Positions 1 to 9,531 of a stretch of DNA of 44,636 bases are shown here, piece after piece. Position numbers and translations under genes: made by a program. The notes under the pieces were generated by a model. The model ran no database searches and was not told where the DNA came from. It was given only the letters and a program-made list of their open reading frames with translations. How positions within the stretch are numbered: position 1 is the first letter of the stretch; every line of letters begins with the position of its first letter. The stretch is taken from positions 1-44,636 of the forward strand of contig JAGCDQ010000035.1 in the NCBI GenBank assembly GCA_017651245.1. Reading direction: 5' to 3'. The DNA is from Bacteroidaceae bacterium. Lineage in GTDB: Bacteria > Bacteroidota > Bacteroidia > Bacteroidales > Bacteroidaceae.

Positions 1-171
1 CTCGTGACGACAAGTCGCGATGACAGCACGAAGGTGTGCGTTGTTGTCTGGGTCTGGACCTCCTTCTGCCACAGCGATGGCAATCTGCTTGCCAAGGCGA
101 GTGAAAGTCTTTGCCATGTTACCCCATCTCTTCAGTTTTCTTGCTTTACGGAATTCAAATGCTCTTCCCAT
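1..171 (-). CDS. YebC/PmpR-family transcriptional regulator, N-terminal part
   Basis: The first 57 codons of a gene that runs off the left edge. The protein begins [20 protein letters not shown] and continues with a segment containing [19 protein letters not shown], which is the strongly conserved N-terminus of the YebC/PmpR family (DUF28). These are cytoplasmic DNA- or ribosome-associated proteins. Some act as transcription regulators, and the TACO1 branch assists translation of proline stretches; which role applies here cannot be told. The ATG at 169-171 is the natural family start. It lies 41 bases downstream of pheT on the same strand, so it may be read through from pheT. The spacer is a 7-base-period AT-rich repeat. 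Confidence 0.9.
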   Translation of the reverse strand, partial: MGRAFEFRKARKLKRWGNMAKTFTRLGKQIAIAVAEGGPDPDNNAHLRAVIATCRHE

Positions 172-177
172 AATGAT

Positions 178-212
178 ATTTACTATTTTACGATTTACTA
201 TTTACAATTTGA
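178..212. repeat. 7-base-period AT-rich tandem array between pheT and yebC
   Basis: TTTAC occurs at 179-183, 187-191, 194-198 and 201-205 (steps of 8, 7 and 7 bases), so the whole spacer is a degenerate heptamer array. It ends directly at the pheT stop codon. Confidence 0.6.
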
Positions 213-2732
213 TTACTTACCACGCACTGTTGCACCTGTTGCTTTGCAGATGCTCTGTTCAATCTTGCTCATGATGGCTTCGATGGCCTTGTCGTTGAGA
301 GTCTTTTCTTCACTCTGGAGGGTGAAGTTCACTGCATACGACTTCTTGCCAGCTTCGAGGTTCTTGCCCTCATACACGTCGAAGAGCTTCACCTCCTTCA
401 GCAGTTTCTTCTCTGCCTGATATGCGGCTGCCTCAATCTGGGCAAACTGCACACCCTCATCCACAAGCAAGGCGAGGTCGCGGCTCACAGCTGGGAACTT
501 CGAGAGGTCGTAGTAGGTGACCGTCACCTTCTTGATGAGCTTCATGAGGTTCGTCCAGTTGATGTCAGCAAAGAACACAGGTGCTTCCACATCCAGCTTC
601 TTCGCCATCTTCTTGGTCACGACACCAAACTCTGCAATCTTCTTGCCACCACGCTGTGAGATGGTCGTTGCGAGAGAGAAAACATCATTCTTCTCTTCCC
701 CAAACACCAGCGCACCAAATGGCACACCCAGACGCTTGAAGATGTTCAGCACGTAAGCCTTCATCTCATAAACGGTGCTGTCCTCATCAGCATGAGCCCA
801 GTTGCCATTCACACGCTTGCCTGTCTGCCAAAGTCCGAGGTGATAGTCCTCGCTGTAGGCAGCCAGAATCTTCTTCGACGACTCAGCACTTGCCTTCAGC
901 GTCTCACCGTTCTCGTCCACTTTCTCCTGATTCTTCTCAGGTGAGAAGTAGTAGCAGTTGCCAAACTCGAAGAACTTCAGGTCAGGCATACGACGGTTCA
1001 CATTGCGGGCAATGGATTCCAGACCGCCGAAGAGCAAGGTCTGACGCAACACCGCCAAGTCCTGACTCAGCGGATTCATCAGCTTCACGCAGTTCTCCAG
1101 TTTGTAGGCCTCTCCCTCCTCGTAGTAAGCCACCTTCGTAAGCGAGTTGTTCAGGATTTCATTGAAACCACAGCCCACCAGCTGTTCAGCCACGTGGTTC
1201 TGCAGTTTGTTGCTCTTGTCAAGTTCACCCTTCGTGGTGAGCGATGAGCGCACCTGAGAAGGAATCTCGATATTGTTGTAGCCATAGATGCGCAGGATTT
1301 CCTCCACCACATCACAAGGCTTCTTCACATCCACACGGAAAGCAGGAGCCTTCACCTGCATCGTCTCTGCATCGCTCTTCAGAATCTCAAAGCCGAGGTT
1401 CTTCAAGATGTTCTGCTGTGTCTCCACAGGGAGTTCCTTGCCGATGAGGTCAGCCACATACTTGTATTCCACATCGATGATGGCATCCTGAGGCAGCGTG
1501 TCGTTCTTCACGTCCACAATCTCCATGCTGATTTCACCACCAGCCAGTTCCTGTGCCAGCATCGCAGCACGCTTGATGGCGTAAATCTGACCTGCTGGGT
1601 CGATGCCTCTCTCGAAACGGAAGCTGGCATCAGTCTGAAGTCCATGACGGCGGGCACTCTTACGAATCCAGGTTGGGTGGAAGTAAGCACTCTCGAAGAG
1701 CACGTTCTTCGTGGTCTCATAAGTACCACTACCCTTTCCACCAAACACACCAGCAATACACATAGGCTCCTCCACGTTGCAAATCGCCAAGTCCTTGTCA
1801 GAGAGCTTGTGCTCCTCACCATCGAGGGTGACGAAAGGCGTGCCTTCCGGCATCGTCTTGACCACCACCTTGTTGCCCTTCACCATATCGGCATCGAAGC
1901 AATGCAAAGGCTGGCCGTACGCCATCATGATATAGTTGGTGATATCGACGATGTTGTTGATAGGACGCTGACCAATTGCCGTCAATCTGTCCTTCAACCA
2001 CTTGGGACTTTCCTTCACCTCGCAGTTCTTCACCGACACAGCGCAGTAACGAGGACAAGCCTCACCTGCTTCCACCACCACATCAAACTTCAGGTCGTTC
2101 GACTGCACCTTGAAGTCGTCCACACTGGGACGATGCAGCGAAGTCTCAAACCCGTTCTGCTTCAGGTAGGCATAGAAGTCACGAGCCACACCCCAGTGCG
2201 AACAAGCATCTGAGTGGTTAGGCGTGATGTCCACCTCAATCACGAAGTCGCTCTCCAAACCATAGTACTCAGCAGCAGGGGTGCCCACCACTGCATCCGC
2301 TGGCAACACGATGATGCCGTCGTGACTGGTGCCCACACCAATCTCGTCTTCTGCACAGATCATACCGTTCGACTCGATGCCACGCAGCTTGCTCTTCTTG
2401 ATGACGAACTCCTGGTCGCCATCATACAGTTTGCAACCCAGCTGAGCCACAATCACCTTCTGGCCAGCAGCCACGTTAGGGGCACCACAGACAATCTGCT
2501 CCACCACACCATTACCTTCATCCACTGTGGTCACGTGCATGTGGTCGCTGTTGGGGTGAGGTTCGCAAGTCAGCACCTGACCCACCACGAGTCCCTGCAG
2601 ACCACCCTTGATGCTCTGCACTTCCTCCACAGCCTCCACTTCCAAGCCCATGCTGGTGAGTGCCTTACCCACCTCCTCAGCTGTCATGTCGAAGTCCACA
2701 TATTCCTTCAACCATTTGTAAGAAATGTTCAT
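213..2732 (-). CDS. pheT: Phenylalanine--tRNA ligase beta subunit
   Basis: Cytoplasmic aminoacyl-tRNA synthetase subunit. With PheS it forms the alpha2-beta2 enzyme that charges tRNA-Phe. The 839-residue length is normal for the long bacterial PheT. Visible domains: the N-terminal B1 region starting MNISYKWLKEYVDFDMT; a tRNA-binding EMAP/OB domain at about residues 40-155 (GQVLTCEPHPNSDHMHVTTV); the B3/B4 editing domain in the middle (GQRPINNIVDITNYIMMAYG); a B5 domain with the dyad-forming sequence; and the C-terminal ferredoxin-fold anticodon-binding domain (KFPAVSRDLALLVD). pheS is not adjacent, so the two subunits are encoded apart. A strong Bacteroidetes promoter lies about 80 bases upstream of the start. 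Confidence 0.97.
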   Translation of the reverse strand: MNISYKWLKEYVDFDMTAEEVGKALTSMGLEVEAVEEVQSIKGGLQGLVVGQVLTCEPHPNSDHMHVTTVDEGNGVVEQIVCGAPNVAAGQKVIVAQLGCKLYDGDQEFVIKKSKLRGIESNGMICAEDEIGVGTSHDGIIVLPADAVVGTPAAEYYGLESDFVIEVDITPNHSDACSHWGVARDFYAYLKQNGFETSLHRPSVDDFKVQSNDLKFDVVVEAGEACPRYCAVSVKNCEVKESPKWLKDRLTAIGQRPINNIVDITNYIMMAYGQPLHCFDADMVKGNKVVVKTMPEGTPFVTLDGEEHKLSDKDLAICNVEEPMCIAGVFGGKGSGTYETTKNVLFESAYFHPTWIRKSARRHGLQTDASFRFERGIDPAGQIYAIKRAAMLAQELAGGEISMEIVDVKNDTLPQDAIIDVEYKYVADLIGKELPVETQQNILKNLGFEILKSDAETMQVKAPAFRVDVKKPCDVVEEILRIYGYNNIEIPSQVRSSLTTKGELDKSNKLQNHVAEQLVGCGFNEILNNSLTKVAYYEEGEAYKLENCVKLMNPLSQDLAVLRQTLLFGGLESIARNVNRRMPDLKFFEFGNCYYFSPEKNQEKVDENGETLKASAESSKKILAAYSEDYHLGLWQTGKRVNGNWAHADEDSTVYEMKAYVLNIFKRLGVPFGALVFGEEKNDVFSLATTISQRGGKKIAEFGVVTKKMAKKLDVEAPVFFADINWTNLMKLIKKVTVTYYDLSKFPAVSRDLALLVDEGVQFAQIEAAAYQAEKKLLKEVKLFDVYEGKNLEAGKKSYAVNFTLQSEEKTLNDKAIEAIMSKIEQSICKATGATVRGK

Positions 2733-2808
2733 ATCGTAATGTTTTAGTTTATCTCTTTTTACCTAAAGTCAAAATGTTCACGCACACATGCGCGCACAAA
2801 AAACGGTG

Positions 2809-2840
2809 CAAAGATAGTACAAATCAAGCGAAACACCAAA
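2809..2840 (-). promoter_or_regulatory. Bacteroidetes-type promoter for pheT
   Basis: Read on the minus strand, TTTG (2840-2837), 20 bases, then TATCTTTG (2816-2809). This is an exact match to the TTTG-N19-21-TAnnTTTG signature of the Bacteroidetes primary sigma factor. It leaves a leader of roughly 70 nt before the pheT ATG. Confidence 0.85.
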
Positions 2841-2902
2841 GGAAAATTCCTTTTTCTTTGTATTTCCGAGATGCAGCCTATCTTCGGCGTACAACAAGCC
2901 AT

Positions 2903-2940
2903 AAAAAAAGCTACTAAAGTCCATCAACTTTAGAAGCTTT
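2903..2940 (-). terminator. Rho-independent terminator of the lipoprotein gene
   Basis: A 14-bp stem with one mismatch (arms 2907-2920 and 2927-2940, loop of 6), followed on the minus strand by a run of seven T. It lies 27 bases beyond the stop codon of the lipoprotein gene and before the pheT promoter, so it separates the two units. Confidence 0.85.
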
Positions 2941-2966
2941 ATGGTTATTAAGGGCAACAACTCTGA

Positions 2967-4580
2967 TTACAAATCAACCATCACATCAATATCATAACTA
3001 CCGCCATTTGCATCAGAATAGACAGCCACCTTACCTCTGTTCTCGCCAACGATAGGAACCCACAGAGCAATATTGTCACCATTCTTGGTCGTAGCCTCAT
3101 ACTTGATAGACATATTTGCCGCTTCGAAATGAACATACTTCCTTTCGAGGTTTTGATACTGAGCAGCATCGCTCCAATCCAGGCTGACCCATTCGCCCTC
3201 ATCCTTGGTGATGTCACAAACGTAGAAGCCGTCCTTCGTCACATTGCCACATCCAATGCCCTCGATATAGGCATTGATCGAGCCTGGATAGTAAGAAGGG
3301 ATGTTACGCATCGTAAACTTACCTTCACCTGTTGCCTTAGGATTGAAAGTGCACATGATACGTACTGGCGGGTTCTGGCCATCGTCGTTCAGGATGAACT
3401 TGAAGGTGGATTCTGTTGTGGCAAAACCTTTAGCAAAGAACTTGTCGTCATCGAAACCTACGCCAATCGATATTGCCTCTTCATAGACCCTCTCACCCAC
3501 TGTTGCGTCGTTGGTGTTGACGCGGTAGAACCCCAGACTGTTCGGCTCATCCACACCATCAGGATGGTGATGGTTGCGTACAGCATAGAATTCACCAGCA
3601 ATCGTAATCAACGACCAACGAGTATTTTCGTCCACATCAATCCCGGTCAACCGTTTCAGCGTTTTAGTCGAAGTGTTGTAGATGTATGGTACGGGGAACT
3701 TCGTGTTCTTCTCGCGACAAACCACGCCCAGATTGTTGCCTGCTGGGAGGATGTGAGCCACATCGTATCCGTCCACCTCAGCTGGAATGATCTGCTCATA
3801 GCTCAGTTCAGATCCCCTGTCGGTGATGCACAGCACACGCCCACTTGGATGATAATGGTCAATCTCATATCCACCTTCACGCACATAAATGTGGTTGCCC
3901 ACAGCATGGAGCCAGCCATTCAGCATGCTCTGTGGATTGTAGCCATCGTTCAAGTCGTTAGGAGCGCCGTCCGCAATACTCCATTCAAACAAAGCACCGT
4001 CACTCTTGCGAATCAGATACTGTCCACCATGCACATTATGATGTGCCTCATTATATCCGTCCCGAATCTGCGTGAGAATCTTCTTGACAGGGCTCTCCTC
4101 CATCTCGCTGTAACCAGGAATTTCATAAAAGCAGTTGCTCAGCCACAGATAATCTTCACCTACATTAAAGATGAAGTTAGGAGAGATTTTAATGCTGGAG
4201 TTGACCCTTTCAATAATGGTCTGCACTTCAGGATTTTCCTCATCGCTACCATCCACCAAGATATTCTTTCCATTCTCGTCTTTCAGAGCCACCTCCACGT
4301 CAAACGTGTAGTTCACCTCAATGAACTTCATGTCGTCAGATACTTTCAGCAATGTGTTGACGGTTGTCACATCACCTGCGGCACGTGTCTTGAGTGTACC
4401 GTTCTTTCTTCCCACTGCCAAAGTTTTAGCGTTTTTAATATTGCTGGAGCTGGCAACAACACTTGTCACATTCAAATTATTGAAGTTGGCATAACTGCCG
4501 CCGTCACCATTTCCATCCGAACATGCTACAAATGCGATTGCGGTCAACATGAGACCCGACAAATAAAGATACTTTTTCAT
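2967..4580 (-). CDS. Large Bacteroidales lipoprotein of unknown function
   Basis: A 537-residue protein that I do not recognise beyond being a surface or periplasmic lipoprotein. Residues 1-20 form a lipoprotein signal peptide ending in FVAC, with Cys20 followed by SDGNGDGG, an acidic/Gly stretch of the kind that can direct lipoproteins to the outer surface in Bacteroidetes. The mature part is rich in Tyr, Gly and Asp and alternates short beta-like segments such as GGQYLIRKSDGALFEW, NHIYVREGG and PYIYNTSTKTLKRLTG. That rhythm resembles a beta-propeller, but no known repeat family could be named. No SusC/SusD partner is adjacent, so it is not obviously part of a polysaccharide locus. It is monocistronic, with its own promoter and terminator. 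Confidence 0.85.
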   Translation of the reverse strand: MKKYLYLSGLMLTAIAFVACSDGNGDGGSYANFNNLNVTSVVASSSNIKNAKTLAVGRKNGTLKTRAAGDVTTVNTLLKVSDDMKFIEVNYTFDVEVALKDENGKNILVDGSDEENPEVQTIIERVNSSIKISPNFIFNVGEDYLWLSNCFYEIPGYSEMEESPVKKILTQIRDGYNEAHHNVHGGQYLIRKSDGALFEWSIADGAPNDLNDGYNPQSMLNGWLHAVGNHIYVREGGYEIDHYHPSGRVLCITDRGSELSYEQIIPAEVDGYDVAHILPAGNNLGVVCREKNTKFPVPYIYNTSTKTLKRLTGIDVDENTRWSLITIAGEFYAVRNHHHPDGVDEPNSLGFYRVNTNDATVGERVYEEAISIGVGFDDDKFFAKGFATTESTFKFILNDDGQNPPVRIMCTFNPKATGEGKFTMRNIPSYYPGSINAYIEGIGCGNVTKDGFYVCDITKDEGEWVSLDWSDAAQYQNLERKYVHFEAANMSIKYEATTKNGDNIALWVPIVGENRGKVAVYSDANGGSYDIDVMVDL

Positions 4581-4613
4581 AAGCTATTGAAATTTATTAA
4601 GGTGAATTATTTG

Positions 4614-4644
4614 CAAAGATAATTGCTTTTATTGATTTCTGCAA
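4614..4644 (-). promoter_or_regulatory. Bacteroidetes-type promoter for the lipoprotein gene
   Basis: Minus strand: TTG (4644-4642), 20 bases, TATCTTTG (4621-4614). The start codon of the lipoprotein gene is about 33 bases further on, giving a short leader. Confidence 0.8.
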
Positions 4645-4667
4645 TAGTTCTGGTTCTTTTTCTGCGA

Positions 4668-5939
4668 TTATTTTTCAAATCGCTCGCCCCACAACTGCAT
4701 CATTCGTTCGTGCAGCTTGTTCTCAGACGGATTCTCCTGCGGATGCCAGAAACGTGCATCCGTCGCCCCGTCAGGCAGGAACTGCTGCTGCACGAAGTTG
4801 CCCTTATAGGCATGGGCATATTTGTAGTCCTTGCCATAACCCAGCTGCGACATCAGTTTGGTAGGTGCATTGCGCAGGTGCAACGGCACAGGCAGGTTGC
4901 CCGTCTCACCCACATATTGCAACGCCTCATTGATCGCCTCGTAGGCAGAATTGCTCTTGGGAGAAGTCGCCAGATAGACCGTTGCCTCTGCCAATGGGAT
5001 GCGTCCTTCAGGCATTCCGATTTTCGACACAGTGTCGAAAGCGGCATTCGCCAACAAGAGTGCATTAGGGTTCGCCAAGCCGATGTCCTCACTGGCAGAA
5101 ATGACCAATCTGCGGGCAATGAAAATCGGGTCTTCACCCCCTTCAATCATGCGAGCCAGATAATAGATGGCAGCATCAGGATCACTCCCTCGGATGCTCT
5201 TGATGAAGGCAGAAATGATGTCGTAATGCATCTCACCATCCTTGTCATACGCCAACGGATTCTGTTGAAGCGTTTCTGTAACGACATCATCGTTAATCAC
5301 TGATGATGATTCCGTTACCAATTCAAGGATATTGAGAAATTTTCTCGCATCACCTCCGCTGTATCGCATCATCGCCGTCGTCTCCTGCACATCAATCTCC
5401 TTCGTCTTCAGGAACACATCCGTCTTCAGTGCATGGTCGAGCAAACTGAGCAAATCCTCCACCTCCAGACTCTTCAGCACATACACCTGACAGCGGCTCA
5501 GCAACGGACGGATCACCTCGAACGAAGGGTTCTCAGTCGTGGCACCAATCAGCGTCACCACTCCCTGCTCCACAGCCCCCAAAAGGCTGTCCTGTTGCGA
5601 CTTCGAAAAGCGGTGGATTTCATCGATAAACAAGATGGGAGACACCCCACCCTTCACATTGCCGAAGAAACTGCTTGCCTTCGCCTTTTCAATCACCTCA
5701 CGCACATCCTTCACACCCGAAGTCACGGCACTCAGCGTGAAGAACGGCACCTCCAGCGTCTTGGCGATGATGCCCGCCAGCGTCGTCTTGCCCACCCCTG
5801 GAGGTCCCCACAAGATGAAAGAGGCAACACGCTTCTGTTCAATCATCCTGCGTATCACCGCCCCCTCACCCACGAGGTGCTTCTGTCCTATGTAATCGTC
5901 CAACGTTTGCGGACGCAATCTCTCTGCTAACGGTTGCAT
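4668..5939 (-). CDS. rarA: Replication-associated recombination protein A (AAA+ ATPase)
   Basis: RarA/MgsA, the relative of human WRNIP1 and a clamp-loader-like AAA+ ATPase that acts at stalled replication forks. The protein has 423 residues. It begins with the family N-terminus PLAERLRPQTLDDYIGQKHL. Walker A is GPPGVGKTT at residues 45-53 and Walker B is LFIDEIHRF at about 103-111. Sensor 1 is the GATTENPSFEV segment, followed by a clamp-loader-like helical region and the C-terminal MgsA tetramerisation domain (YLARMIEGGEDPIFIARRLV; AINEALQYVG). Nothing is missing. It is transcribed away from glyA from its own promoter and stops 87 bases before the start of the next minus-strand gene. Confidence 0.96.
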   Translation of the reverse strand: MQPLAERLRPQTLDDYIGQKHLVGEGAVIRRMIEQKRVASFILWGPPGVGKTTLAGIIAKTLEVPFFTLSAVTSGVKDVREVIEKAKASSFFGNVKGGVSPILFIDEIHRFSKSQQDSLLGAVEQGVVTLIGATTENPSFEVIRPLLSRCQVYVLKSLEVEDLLSLLDHALKTDVFLKTKEIDVQETTAMMRYSGGDARKFLNILELVTESSSVINDDVVTETLQQNPLAYDKDGEMHYDIISAFIKSIRGSDPDAAIYYLARMIEGGEDPIFIARRLVISASEDIGLANPNALLLANAAFDTVSKIGMPEGRIPLAEATVYLATSPKSNSAYEAINEALQYVGETGNLPVPLHLRNAPTKLMSQLGYGKDYKYAHAYKGNFVQQQFLPDGATDARFWHPQENPSENKLHERMMQLWGERFEK

Positions 5940-5963
5940 GGCTTTGTCTTTCTAAAATCAGTG

Positions 5964-5971
5964 CAAAGATA
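5964..5971 (-). promoter_or_regulatory. -7 box of the rarA promoter
   Basis: TATCTTTG on the minus strand, 25 bases upstream of the rarA ATG. No convincing TTTG was found 19-21 bases further upstream, so only the -7 element is called. Confidence 0.55.
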
Positions 5972-6030
5972 CGAATATAAATCTGGAATTATTACTTTTT
6001 CACAGAAAAGAATCTTCCATATAGAAAATA

Positions 6031-6062
6031 ATTCCTAATTCCTACTTCCTAATTCCTAATTT
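6031..6062. repeat. Heptamer array (ATTCCTA) upstream of glyA
   Basis: Four exact-length 7-base units: ATTCCTA, ATTCCTA, CTTCCTA, ATTCCTA (6031-6058), plus the start of a fifth. It sits where the -33 region of the glyA promoter would be expected. Confidence 0.8.
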
Positions 6063-6067
6063 ATTAT

Positions 6068-6075
6068 TACCTTTG
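6068..6075 (+). promoter_or_regulatory. -7 box of the glyA promoter
   Basis: TACCTTTG, a perfect Bacteroidetes -7 element, about 60 bases upstream of the glyA start. The -33 position falls in the heptamer array and has no TTTG. Confidence 0.6.
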
Positions 6076-6134
6076 CATGTTCTTAGGAGAATTCCCAACG
6101 GAAACAATCATAATAAACACAATAAAAACTAAAA

Positions 6135-7415
6135 ATGGAAAGAGACAACATTATTTTCTCTCTTATCGAGAAGGAGCATCAGCGTCAGCTGAAAGGTATT
6201 GAATTGATCGCATCAGAGAACTTCGTGAGCGACCAAGTGATGGAAGCAATGGGCAGCTACTGCACCAACAAGTATGCCGAGGGTTATCCTGGTCACCGTT
6301 ACTATGGTGGTTGCCAAGTGGTGGACGAAATCGAGCAGCTTGCCATCGACCGCGCGTGCCAGCTCTTTGGTGCTGAATATGCCAACGTGCAGCCCCACTC
6401 TGGTGCTCAGGCTAATGCAGCCGTGCTGTTGGCTGTGCTGAAGCCAGGTGACGTGTTCATGGGTCTGAACCTTGATCACGGTGGTCACCTCTCTCACGGC
6501 TCTCTCGTGAACACTTCTGGTATTCTCTATAAGCCTGTAGGCTACAACCTCAACAAGGAGACTGGTCGTGTGGATTACGACGAGATGGAGGCATTGGCAA
6601 AGGAACACAAGCCCAAGCTCATCATTGGTGGTGGTTCTGCCTACAGCCGCGAATGGGATTATGCCCGCATGCGCAAGATTGCTGACGAAGTGGGTGCCCT
6701 CCTGATGATTGACATGGCTCACCCTGCAGGTCTCATCGCAGCAGGTCTGCTGGAGAACCCTGTAAAGTATGCTCACATCGTGACCACCACCACACACAAG
6801 ACTCTTCGTGGTCCTCGTGGCGGTCTCATCCTCTTGGGCAAGGACTTCGACAACCCATGGGGCTACACAACACCAAAGGGTGTGGTGAAGAAGATGTCTC
6901 AACTCCTCAACTCAGCCGTATTCCCTGGACAGCAGGGCGGTCCTCTGGAGCACGTGATTGCTGCCAAGGCTGTGGCATTCGGTGAGGCACTGAAGCCTGA
7001 GTTCAAGGAGTATGCCAAGCAGGTGAAGAAGAACGCTGCTGTGTTGGCTGACGAACTCACCAAGCGTGGCTTCGCTATCGTGAGCGGTGGCACTGACAAC
7101 CACTCTATGCTCGTTGACCTCCGCACGAAGTACCCAGACCTGACTGGTAAGGTGGCAGAGAACGCACTGGTGGCTGCTGACATCACCATCAACAAGAACA
7201 TGGTGCCATTCGACACCCGTTCTGCCTTCCAGACTTCTGGCTTCCGTCTTGGCACTCCTGCCATCACCACTCGTGGTGCGAAGGAAGACCTCATGGTGCA
7301 GATCGCTGCATGGATTGAGGAAGTGCTCAACGACCCAGAAAACGAGGCAGTCATTGCAAAGGTACGTGGTGAGGTGAACGAGACCATGAAGAAGTACCCA
7401 CTCTTCGCATGGTAA
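6135..7415 (+). CDS. glyA: Serine hydroxymethyltransferase
   Basis: A cytoplasmic PLP enzyme that converts serine and tetrahydrofolate to glycine and 5,10-methylene-tetrahydrofolate, the main source of one-carbon units. The 426-residue length fits the bacterial enzyme. The family landmarks are intact: [10 protein letters not shown] near the N-terminus, [15 protein letters not shown] for substrate and folate contacts, and the PLP-binding lysine (codon 222) within [15 protein letters not shown]. The start is the ATG giving [15 protein letters not shown]. The next gene, rlmN, follows after 53 bases on the same strand, so glyA probably leads a transcription unit. Confidence 0.98.
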   Translation: MERDNIIFSLIEKEHQRQLKGIELIASENFVSDQVMEAMGSYCTNKYAEGYPGHRYYGGCQVVDEIEQLAIDRACQLFGAEYANVQPHSGAQANAAVLLAVLKPGDVFMGLNLDHGGHLSHGSLVNTSGILYKPVGYNLNKETGRVDYDEMEALAKEHKPKLIIGGGSAYSREWDYARMRKIADEVGALLMIDMAHPAGLIAAGLLENPVKYAHIVTTTTHKTLRGPRGGLILLGKDFDNPWGYTTPKGVVKKMSQLLNSAVFPGQQGGPLEHVIAAKAVAFGEALKPEFKEYAKQVKKNAAVLADELTKRGFAIVSGGTDNHSMLVDLRTKYPDLTGKVAENALVAADITINKNMVPFDTRSAFQTSGFRLGTPAITTRGAKEDLMVQIAAWIEEVLNDPENEAVIAKVRGEVNETMKKYPLFAW

Positions 7416-7468
7416 CCAGCCCATGCGCTGGGCGATTTTCGCCATCCGGCATGTAAGTCAATCACAAA

Positions 7469-8500
7469 ATGAATAAGACCTCACTATTAGGTATGACATT
7501 AGAGGAGTTGCAGGACGTGTGCCTGCAACTCTCTATGCCTAAATTCACAGCCAAACAAATGGCACAGTGGATTTATGGCAAGCATGTGCATACCATCGAC
7601 GAAATGACCAACCTCTCCAAGGCAAACCGCGAGAAGTTGGATTCGTTGTTTTGTGTGGGGTGCATGGCTCCCGTCGAGACTTGCCAAAGCAAGGACGGAA
7701 CGGTGAAGTACCTTTTTCCCACAGAAGAGGGAAAGTTTGTGGAGACGGTCTATATTCCTGATGGCGAACGTGCCACGTTGTGCGTGAGTTGTCAGGTGGG
7801 CTGCAAGATGAACTGCCTCTTTTGTCAGACAGGCAAGCAGGGTTGGCAGGGCAACCTGTCAGTGAGGGACATCCTCAACCAAATCTACAGCGTGGACCAG
7901 TTGGTCGCTGAGGAGGGAAAGACGCCCCTGACCAACATCGTCTATATGGGACAAGGGGAACCACTCGACAATCTGGACAACGTATTGAAATCGACAGAGA
8001 TTCTGACAGCCGATTATGGCTGGGCTTGGAGTCCACATCGCATCACCATCTCGACGGTGGGATTGAAGATGAACATGCAGAGGCTGTTGGATGAGAGTGA
8101 ATGCCACGTTGCTGTGTCGCTCCACTCCCCCATCCACGAGCAACGCCTGCAACTGATACCAGCAGAGAAACAATTCGCCATTGCCGACATCGTGGCACTG
8201 CTGAAGGAATACGACTGGAGTCATCAAAGACGCATCACTTTCGAATACACGATGTTTGGTGGCACCAACGACACGCCCCTGCATGCGAAGGAACTGACCA
8301 AGTTGCTACGTGGACTCAACTGCCGCGTGAACCTCATCCGTTGGCATCGAGTGCCTGAAGTGCCCTTGAAAGAAGTGGAGATGGACACGATGGAACACTT
8401 TCGCGACTACCTGAACAATCACGGCATTCCCACCACGATACGTGCCTCAAGAGGACAAGACATCTGGGCTGCTTGTGGACTTTTATCATCGAAACGATAA
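7469..8500 (+). CDS. rlmN: Dual-specificity RNA methyltransferase RlmN (23S rRNA A2503 / tRNA A37)
   Basis: A radical-SAM enzyme that methylates C2 of A2503 in 23S rRNA, and of A37 in some tRNAs. The protein has 343 residues. The cluster-binding CxxxCxxC is Cys112-Cys116-Cys119 (GCKMNCLFC). Cys105 corresponds to E. coli Cys118, and Cys336 near the C-terminus (AACGLL) corresponds to the methyl-carrying Cys355 of E. coli, so the two extra cysteines needed for catalysis are present. The motifs MGQGEPLDN and ISTVGL are also typical. The 53-base gap after glyA contains two weak 5-bp hairpins but no clear terminator. Confidence 0.97.
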   Translation: MNKTSLLGMTLEELQDVCLQLSMPKFTAKQMAQWIYGKHVHTIDEMTNLSKANREKLDSLFCVGCMAPVETCQSKDGTVKYLFPTEEGKFVETVYIPDGERATLCVSCQVGCKMNCLFCQTGKQGWQGNLSVRDILNQIYSVDQLVAEEGKTPLTNIVYMGQGEPLDNLDNVLKSTEILTADYGWAWSPHRITISTVGLKMNMQRLLDESECHVAVSLHSPIHEQRLQLIPAEKQFAIADIVALLKEYDWSHQRRITFEYTMFGGTNDTPLHAKELTKLLRGLNCRVNLIRWHRVPEVPLKEVEMDTMEHFRDYLNNHGIPTTIRASRGQDIWAACGLLSSKR

Positions 8501-8517
8501 CTCGTAAACCAACCAAC

Positions 8518-9531
8518 ATGAAATTCAGAATTATAGCAATACTTTTACTCATTGCCTTTGCCTTTGCCGCTTGTGACAATCCCACCAAGAATGGGCGCCG
8601 TCGCAGAAGTGCCAGTTTGCTCACCCCTGTCTCGTCAGGCAATCCGTATGAGGTGATGGTGGTGGCAGATGACAGCGTGTGGAACGGCTATGCAGGTGCT
8701 GCCCTGCAGCGTATCCTCGACAAGCCCTTGCTGGGTCTTCCCCAACAAGAACCACAGTTTCACAAGAGCCACATCACAGAGGCACACTATGACCACATCA
8801 CGAACCTGTTCCGCAATATCTTCCGCATTCAGATTGGTAAGGAATACACGATGGCGAAGATGACGGTGGAGAAGGATGTGCATTCCACGCCACAGATGAT
8901 TCTCACGCTTCATGCACCCAATCAGGTGGAAGCATCGGTCTATATCACAGAACACGCCAAAGGCATCGAAGGACTGATCACCAGTGAGGAAATCAACCGT
9001 ACTGCCAATGACTTGTACTTCCAGCACAACATCAAGTTTGCGAAGCAGGTGAAAGAAATGTTTGGCTGCGAGTTTTACATTCCTGTCGATGTCAAGAAGA
9101 TGAAGGTGGGTGAAGATTTCATCTGGGCAAGTGACGATGGACTCTCCTCCATCCAGAACATTTGCATCTACTCCCTGCCATACGTGAGTGAGAAGATGTT
9201 CACGAAGGGTCCCTATATTGCCCTGCGCGACACCATCATGAAGCGTAACATCCCTGGTGAGAAACCCAATCAATGGATGCAGACAAACCCTGAGTTCGTG
9301 TGGACCAAAAACATCACTGTGAATGGCGAATTCGCGATGGAAGCACGTGGGCTTTGGGAGATGCGCAACGATGCGATGGGTGGTCCCTTCGTCAGTCATA
9401 CGAGATTGGATGAGAAAAACAATCGTGTCATTGTGGTCGAGGGTTTTGTCTATGCACCTGACAAGATGAAACGCACGATGCTCAGAAGGTTGGAGGCTGC
9501 GTTATATACGTTGGAAATAGCAAAAGAGTAG
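8518..9531 (+). CDS. DUF4837-family lipoprotein
   Basis: A 337-residue lipoprotein. The signal peptide is MKFRIIAILLLIAFAFAAC with the lipidated Cys at residue 19. An in-frame ATG at 8473 would overlap rlmN and add a hydrophilic leader before the signal peptide, so the ATG at 8518, 17 bases after the rlmN stop, is preferred. The body (VVADDSVWNGYAGAALQRIL near the N-terminus and MTVEKDVHSTPQMILTL in the middle) matches the DUF4837 family of Bacteroidetes, whose function is unknown. It lies between an RNA-modification gene and pdxA and gives no functional clue beyond cell-envelope location. Confidence 0.85.
   Translation: MKFRIIAILLLIAFAFAACDNPTKNGRRRRSASLLTPVSSGNPYEVMVVADDSVWNGYAGAALQRILDKPLLGLPQQEPQFHKSHITEAHYDHITNLFRNIFRIQIGKEYTMAKMTVEKDVHSTPQMILTLHAPNQVEASVYITEHAKGIEGLITSEEINRTANDLYFQHNIKFAKQVKEMFGCEFYIPVDVKKMKVGEDFIWASDDGLSSIQNICIYSLPYVSEKMFTKGPYIALRDTIMKRNIPGEKPNQWMQTNPEFVWTKNITVNGEFAMEARGLWEMRNDAMGGPFVSHTRLDEKNNRVIVVEGFVYAPDKMKRTMLRRLEAALYTLEIAKE

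Noticed and set aside
3129-4622. 497-codon open frame on the plus strand
   Set aside because: It is fully antisense to the lipoprotein gene, which has a signal peptide, promoter and terminator. The antisense product is His/Ile/Val-rich without domain logic.
7416-7468. Terminator between glyA and rlmN
   Set aside because: Only two 5-bp hairpins without a T tract; read-through is more likely.
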